This document shows, one piece after another, positions 58,808-64,000 of a stretch of 64,000 bases of DNA (position 1 is its first letter; every line of letters starts with the position of its first letter). This stretch comes from Cristatella mucedo (taxonomy: Eukaryota; Bryozoa; Phylactolaemata; Cristatellidae), in contig WPIO01000054.1 of NCBI GenBank assembly GCA_009760855.2, forward strand, positions 1,695,001 to 1,759,000. The letters are read 5' to 3'. Below the pieces are notes generated by a model, which saw only the letters and a program-made list of their open reading frames with translations, was not told the origin of the DNA and ran no database searches. Made by a program: the position numbers and the translations under genes.

Positions 58808-59161
58808 TCAAAAATCCGATTCTTGCATTAGTTTTAAGAAGATTAGACACCTTCTTCCACAATCTGTTTGATTATATTCTTGTAACTTAAACGTCTGAAA
58901 TGTTGGTATAACACCAAAATATTGTATAACTTCAGGTAAAGGTGGTGCACCGAATGAATCAAAGTAAAAACATTTGTTTCCTTCTTTTTTAAGTGCTACC
59001 CAATGATATATTGCTTTTTCTGATTCACCAGTATTGCAAATAAGACATTCATTTCTTAATGGTTTTGTTAGTTCATCTCTTGCAAAGACACCTCTAAAAA
59101 TTTGTATATCTAATTTTTTTATATAATTATTTATTTCTATATCAGTCAAAGGTGATGATTT
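58808..59161 (-). pseudogene. Adenain-like cysteine protease
   Basis: Minus strand. Begins with the LTDIEINNYIKKL segment and continues with FRGVFARDEL. Catalytic residues are recognisable: His in YHWVALKK, Asp in YFDSFGAPP, and the nucleophile Cys in QTDCGRRCLIFL with the preceding Gln. This is the C5/C48-type maturation protease of adenoviruses, adintoviruses and Polintons, which processes capsid proteins. About 115 codons, short for the family. No ATG is seen (the frame opens from an A-run at 59161, TTG at 59149), so the start may have been lost or it was fused to the zinc-ribbon gene upstream. Confidence 0.75.
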
Positions 59162-59547
59162 TACTTTTTTTTTAATTGTTCAATAGTCTTTTTTAGTTCT
59201 TCAGTTGTATCTCCAGAACCATTATATCTTTCTTTACTACCTGTGAAATTTTTACCAAGTGTATTTGATATTGCAGCAAATAAAGCAGGAGTTGGAACAG
59301 ATGATCCAGATTTGTTTTGTATTCTTCCAGATCCAGATTTGTTTTGTATTCTTCCAGAACCAGATTTGTTTTGTGTTCTTCCAGAACCAACTGTTGTTCT
59401 CAATTTAACAAACTTTGACTTCTTACTATCACAAATAGTACAAATACCTTCAAGCGTTCCTCTCATTCGTTTCCTACTATTTACTTCTACATATTCTTCA
59501 TGTATAATATCAGTTTGTTTTTTACACTTCAAACAATATATTTCCAT
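59161..59547 (-). CDS. Zinc-ribbon protein (DUF5679-like) with 9-aa repeats
   Basis: Start ATG at 59547 (MEIYCLKCKKQTD) behind TATAATAGAT. N-terminal ribbon: CLKC at residues 4-7 and CTIC about 30 residues later, as in the small DUF5679-type zinc ribbons I remember from Polintons and large DNA viruses. Then three near-perfect copies of GSGRIQNKS (59310-59385) and a charged helical end LKKTIEQLKKK. Divergent from the ATPase gene with only 21 bases between start codons. It ends in an A-run where the protease frame begins, so a translational or mutational fusion is possible. Confidence 0.65.
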   Translation of the reverse strand: MEIYCLKCKKQTDIIHEEYVEVNSRKRMRGTLEGICTICDSKKSKFVKLRTTVGSGRTQNKSGSGRIQNKSGSGRIQNKSGSSVPTPALFAAISNTLGKNFTGSKERYNGSGDTTEELKKTIEQLKKK

Positions 59548-59568
59548 ATCTATTATAATATAGAAAAA
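59548..59568. promoter_or_regulatory. 21-bp bidirectional start region
   Basis: Between the outward-facing ATGs at 59547 (minus) and 59569 (plus) lies ATCTATTATAATATAGAAAAA. It offers a TATAATAGAT element to the minus gene and AATATAGAAAAA to the plus gene. Confidence 0.6.
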
Positions 59569-60246
59569 ATGTCTTTGCAAGTTAAACCATTCAATTTTGG
59601 ACAAGATGTGGATACAGGACATAAAGAACCATTACCTAAAGTACCAATTAGATCATTGGTTCTTGGACCTGGCGGAACAGGTAAATCTCAGTTAGTAATG
59701 AATTGGATATTTTATGGAAAAGTTAATTATGATACTTGTACAATCATTGCTTCAAGTTTAGATCAAAATTTATATCGTGTTCTTATGTCAATGACTAGAG
59801 AAAAGCCTGCATTTGTTTGGGTTAATGGAATTGAGTCAATGCCAGAAGTTGATTCATATAAGAATTGTAAAAATATTGTTGTATTAGATGATTTGATGAC
59901 AGAAGATCAATCGAAGATCTTAGATTATTTTACTAGAGGAAGACAATAAGGTTTGAATATATTTTATCTTGCTCAAGGATTTACTAATATTCCTAGAAGA
60001 GAAATGAGAAACAATGTAAATATGATAATACTTTTTTAAACAGAATAATACTGATATAGAATACATTCGTGATTCAGATGTTGGTGATATTGATAAGAAA
60101 CGATTGGGTGAGAGATTGGGTGAATTCCTGTACAAGGAATATAGATATACAGTCATTGCGTTATTGATCTAACTAAAACAGAATCAGAAGGAAGATTTTG
60201 GTCTGTTGATAACACAGGTAAACAATTAATAACTATTTTTAATTGA
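59569..60246 (+). pseudogene. Genome-packaging ATPase (A32/FtsK-HerA type), broken
   Basis: Starts MSLQVKPFNFGQD behind AATATAGAAAAA. Walker A is GPGGTGKS (about residues 35-42) and Walker B is NIVVLDDLM (about 105-113), followed by sensor-like FTRGR and LAQG. This is the DNA-translocating ATPase of PRD1-adenovirus-like viruses. A TAA at 59947 interrupts it. A second stop and a frameshift lie near 60035, and another frame change near 60165; the tail (TESEGRFWSVDNTGK) ends at 60246. Length would be about 225 codons, right for the family. Confidence 0.85.
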
Positions 60247-61156
60247 ATATAGGAGAAAATATTAACGGTGAAATATATGCGAGTAAGAACAGACCTTACA
60301 AAGGAAGTGTTCAAGAAGCAATAGATTTAGAAGATAAACTTGTTAATTTAGAAAATTTACGTGTTGCAGAAATACTTGATAATGCTCAAGAGATACAAAG
60401 GATCGAAGCAGAAATGCAAGTAAGAGATATAGTTGAACATGAACTAAATGAACGTGCTTTAGAGAAATTAACTGATAACTCTGATAATATTGTTATTGGT
60501 AAATTAAAAAGAATTAGACCTTCACTTGCAGTTCAAATGGAAGAACGGGAACAAGCTAAAAGAATGTTAGAGTATAAAGCACCAGTAGATATTTCTAATA
60601 TAGTAAAAAAAGGATTTGCTGCTATTGCTGAAGGAAAACCTAAAAAAGCTGTAGCTATTGCAAATCAAGCTAAGACATATTCTGCTAATCCTGAGATGAG
60701 AGAAGCAATTGATTCACTTCAAAAAGGAATTGCAGAGCATCTTAATGTTAATCCTTCAACACGTAAGAGACCTAGTAAAAGAGTTAGAAAAGGTAAAGTT
60801 ACTCAAGAACCTTCTCCAGTTGTTCAAACTTCAGTATCTAGTAGTGTAAGAAATGCTATAGAAAATATTAGAGTAGATAGTAAAGAATCATTTAATTCTG
60901 ATACTATATTTTTACTTTCACAATTGAGAGCTTTGGAATCAAGAAAACCTGTAGAAAATGTTATCTTACTTATACTGGAAAAGGAATAGAGATAGTTCCA
61001 TTATTTGTAAAATCTGAAAAAGAAGTCCTTGATAAACTTGATCTATGGTTAAGTGAACTTGCAGATGGAAATAGAGGTGGGATACCTTCAATAAGTGCAG
61101 GTGTTTATAATCTTGCTTCATCTCGAAAAGCACCAAAAAATATGTTGCAAAGATAA
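60247..61156 (+). pseudogene. Viral-block coiled-coil protein, frameshifted
   Basis: Abuts the ATPase stop. A GAATATAGGAGAAAAT element is present but no in-frame ATG follows, so the start codon seems lost. Long Glu/Lys/Arg-rich helical region (residues about 15-130), then a basic segment (STRKRPSKRVRKGK). The frame ends at 60988, but a second frame (GIEIVPLFVKSEKEV) continues from about 60965 to 61156. The family is not recognised; position between the packaging ATPase and capsid-type genes suggests a virion protein. Confidence 0.5.
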
Positions 61157-61181
61157 ACAATCTTTTATTTAATATATAGAA

Positions 61182-62069
61182 ATGAGTGACTTAGTAAAAA
61201 TTGCTAGTGATATATTAAAGAATCTTGAAAGTATTAGAAGAAGTAATCAAGCAAGTAAAGATGGATACGTTTTCAATATAACTGGAACTACTAATCCAAT
61301 AAGAACTAGGGTTAATACACCAATATTACTAAGAGGTAAGAACTTTAAGATCTGTTTTAAGAAATTTGCTGCAACTAATTCTATTAGAAATATAACTGAA
61401 ACTAATAATACTTGTGTTCATCGAGCTACTGGTGGTTCAGAACAAACTATTAAATTAAGTCCTGGAATATATGGTGGTACAACCGATGATATAAATGTTG
61501 GACTTGCTGATACAATTAATAATTCAATTACACTATCTGGAGCAACAACTGATAAGTTTCAAATGGGGCTTGATACTGCAACTTAAAAATCATGGATTAA
61601 ATTGCCTGTCGGTTGGAGTTTTCTTGCAAGTAAATCTTCTATTTCTACTATATTAGGATTTACTGCTGCTGCTTATACAACTCTTTCTGCTGCTGACTTT
61701 GATAAAATGTATTCTGACATTACACCAGTCGTTTGTACACCCAATACTAAGGTTGATTCTGAGAATAAAGTATTTGCTACTAATATTGATTCTATAGATG
61801 TAAATTGTAACATGGTTGCAAGTGGAACTAGTTTTATAAATGGAACAGAATCACAAGTACTAGCTAGTTTACCTTATGATGCTTATCCGTGGAATTTGAT
61901 GGTTCATGAGCCAAAAACTATTGAATACCATAATGTTGCTAATGATTCTATCTCTGATATAGTAATTACTATTACTGATCAAAACCAAAATCCAATAGAT
62001 TTTAATTCTCAAAATATTACAGTTGCTATAGAAATTCTTGAAGTTTCATATAGAAAATTGTCAATATGA
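61182..62069 (+). pseudogene. Capsid-associated protein A, one internal stop
   Basis: Starts MSDLVKIASDILKN behind AATATATAGAA. One in-frame TAA at 61584 interrupts an otherwise open frame of 295 codons that ends at a TGA (62067), overlapping the next gene's ATG. Beta-rich. It contains LSPGIYGGTTDDIN, then WIKLPVGWSFLASKSS, and ends with DIVITITDQNQNPIDFN and a strand. The same two landmarks occur in the next gene, so they are tandem paralogues. I infer a penton- or minor-capsid-like jelly-roll protein; not confirmed. Confidence 0.6.
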
Positions 62070-62957
62070 TTAACTGGAACAAGTAGTTCAGAATCAAAAA
62101 CATTATATCCACCTCTTATGCTAGGATCTGATTCAGGTTATAATAAAATTGGATTACGTCGAGTAGAGTTCAGTTATACTAATAAAGTAGTATTAAATAT
62201 ACTTAAAGATATAAATGATAAACTTTGGTTTAAGTGGACAATGACAGATGTATCTCCTGCTTATATTACAATTGCTCCTGGTTATTATGATTCAAATAAA
62301 ATAACAGCAGCTCTAAATAGAGGACTATCAGAACCTCAAGTAAAAACTATTGTTGCTCCAAATGGTCCAACAACATCAATAGTTAGTGCTTTTAATGATA
62401 CTACTAAAAGAAATAGTTCAGGTACAAAATTTAGTGTTGATACAGATGATAGAATACTAATGCAAATAGTTGGTGATTATGTTGTTCTACTTGGAAGTAA
62501 TTCTAATGTTGCTGTAAATTCAATCGGTGATACTCTTGATTTCAATTCAAATCAACAAGTAACATTTGATAGTTCTCTTGTAGGTGGAACACCATATGAA
62601 GCAATAGAAAAAGCAATGTATTTCGCCGGTATCTTTAAAGCATGGAATAAAATGTTATTGCCAGACAATAAAGGAATAAGATGGATAAGTGTTGATTGTG
62701 ATTTAGTTGATTCTCTTAAGATTTATGTAGAAAGAAAAAAAGGATTCTTAGAACAATGTACATCTTTATATATTATAGATATTGATGATATTAATCCAGG
62801 TGAAAAGGTTGATCTACATATTCCTAACGTATTATATTTGTCAACAAGAGGAGATATAGATGGAATAAGTAGTTTTAAGATAAGTTTAACAGATCAAAAT
62901 GGAAATCCTGTAAGTATTATTAGTGATTTAGTTGCAACAATAGAAATTTCAAAGTAA
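62066..62957 (+). pseudogene. Capsid-associated protein B, frameshifted at the start
   Basis: Paralogue of the preceding gene: ITIAPGYYDSNKITAALN in place of LSPGIYGG..., and the same final motif SFKISLTDQNGNPVS followed by VATIEI. A CATATAGAAAATTG element inside the previous gene precedes an ATG at 62066. That frame closes after a few codons and the coding frame (open from 62070, first ATG 62118) is one base off. The rest is intact. Beta-rich; structural virion protein inferred. Confidence 0.6.
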
Positions 62958-62967
62958 TATAGAGCAA

Positions 62968-63575
62968 TGGATATAAATCTATGCAAGAGTTGGTCATCAA
63001 AGAATACATGGAGGTAAATATCGTGGATCTGGAGCAAAGTTTGATAATGCTCTTGATATCTTTAATAAAGTTTTAGGTACTACAGATAAAGCTGTTGATG
63101 CTGGATTAACAATAGCTAACAAAGGTATTGAGATGCATCAAGCAAGAAAGCTTACTGAATTAAAAAATAAAAAAGAAAAGGAAGATCAAAAATACGCAAT
63201 GAAACAAAGAGAAATGCAAGATAAACTTGAAAAAGAAAAAAGAAAGAAAGAACTTGAATATGAACTTGAGAAAAAAGAAAAGACGAAGAATATGACAGAA
63301 AGATGAAAGAGATGGATCTTAAACTAAAAGAAGTTATGCTTGAAAAGGTTACTAAGAAAAAATCTAAAAAAAAGTAGAAAGGCAAAGATAGAAGAAGATG
63401 AACCAGAAGTAGAAGACTATGCAGAGACTCTTAAAGAGAATTATCCTAAAGCATATACAGAAATAGCAAAATTAATTAATGATAAAGCTGTTGTTCCCTA
63501 TGTTAATCCTAGGATTGATACTTATGGTGGAAACATAAAGAGAAAATTAGGTGCTGGTTTATATAATCAAAAATA
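62968..63575 (+). pseudogene. Small basic virion-type protein, broken
   Basis: ATG at 62968 behind TAATATAGAGCA. After a few codons the frame changes. The downstream frame has VGHQRIHGGKYRGSGAKF (Gly/Arg/Lys-rich, like cleavage sites or minor capsid peptides), a long Lys/Glu coiled coil (63110-63300) and, after another shift near 63300-63375, an acidic-to-basic C-terminus ending GAGLYNQK at 63575. Possible minor capsid or membrane-lytic protein; a guess from position. Confidence 0.45.
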
Positions 63576-63589
63576 AAATTTTAGTTTTT

Positions 63590-63604
63590 TATATAGAGAA
63601 GAAA
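63590..63604 (+). promoter_or_regulatory. TATATAG-type motif before the capsid gene
   Basis: TTATATAGAGAAGAAA leads directly into the ATG at 63605. Confidence 0.5.
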
Positions 63605-64000
63605 ATGGTAAGTGCAGATATTAGTACTATACTCGAACTTCGAGAACCTGAGTTTCCTGAATATAATCTTAAAGACTATCAATTTAGAGAGTTTTATCAA
63701 GTTAATGGAAATGAGACTGATAATGTTACTAGTAAATTAGTTAGTTTCATTGTTCCTGGTGAAAAACAAACATGTCATGTCTTATCTGATAGTTATGTTT
63801 TACTTGAAGGACAAATTCAAGTCCAGACTGCTGCTAATGGTGCTTATGGTACTCCTCATAAAATCTTGCATTCAGTCTTGTTAATAATGCTGGTGCATGG
63901 ATGTTTAGTAATATGAGAGGTAGACTCGGCACTGAAGAGATTGGAAGCCTCCCACTAAAAGAGAAGGAGTTGGAAGTGTCTCAACACTAATGGGTCTTCT
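63605..64000 (+). pseudogene. Probable major capsid protein, N-terminal part (cut by window end)
   Basis: Starts MVSADISTILELREPEFPEY. Residues 60-80 (LSDSYVLLEGQIQVQT) and the later VNNAG and MFSNMRGRL segments fit the opening strands of double-jelly-roll capsid proteins of Polinton-like viruses. A frameshift near 63865 separates the first 87 or so codons from the rest, which stays open to the window edge. Position after the ATPase and minor capsid-type genes also fits. Identification is by pattern only. Confidence 0.55.

Noticed and set aside
47080..64000. Ciliate-type genetic code (TAA/TAG as Gln) in the viral block
   Set aside because: Real gene ends in the block use TAA, and several genes also have frameshifts, so pseudogene decay is simpler. 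The stop pattern is kept as a finding.

Overview
This is a eukaryotic, almost certainly invertebrate animal, nuclear sequence. Evidence: spliced genes with GT-AG introns, L2/CR1-type LINEs, tRNA-derived SINEs, many microsatellites, and a long AT-rich endogenous DNA-virus segment. I cannot name the species. There is one ambiguous base, at 4016.

Layout. (1) 1-2450: worn L2-type LINE and SINE fragments. (2) 2450-19300: GC-rich, CpG-rich DNA with long GA/CT tracts. A minus-strand gene runs through it; I resolved 15 phase-compatible exons (17850 down to 7881, 590 codons, 3' end not found). The first six encode a secreted copper-monooxygenase-like (LPMO, AA15/chitin-binding-4-like) domain and the rest a long extension I do not recognise. 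(3) 19300-38700: repeat-rich DNA with scattered small exons of a second minus-strand gene (short helical exons at 38.7, 34.6 and 31.1 kb, then C2H2 zinc-finger exons at 27.7 and 22.7 kb). Also here are a 21-bp minisatellite and many LINE and SINE copies. (4) 38700-47050: repeats, including an eroded plus-strand L2 copy (41165-43437), ending in a large imperfect inverted repeat (46941-47055). (5) 47.1 kb to the right edge: a very AT-rich block with a viral gene set. It holds a protein-primed-type DNA polymerase B, small ORFs, a tail-fibre-like protein, an adenain-like protease, a zinc-ribbon protein, an A32/FtsK-HerA-type packaging ATPase, two related capsid-associated proteins and the start of a probable major capsid gene. 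This is a Polinton/Maverick-adintovirus-like endogenous element. It is degraded (frameshifts, internal stops, polymerase motif-A Asp replaced by Gly) and a L2-type LINE has jumped into the polymerase gene with a 9-bp target duplication. No integrase or terminal repeat is visible; the right end lies outside the window.

How it fits together: the viral genes form two opposed blocks. Many start codons sit directly behind a TATATAGAA-type motif, and the zinc-ribbon and ATPase genes diverge from a shared 21-bp spacer. Host SINE-1 copies carry a 3' stem-loop tail resembling that of the L2 LINE, suggesting they are mobilised by it. All exon models and family names come from reading the sequence and remembered family features; no database was searched.
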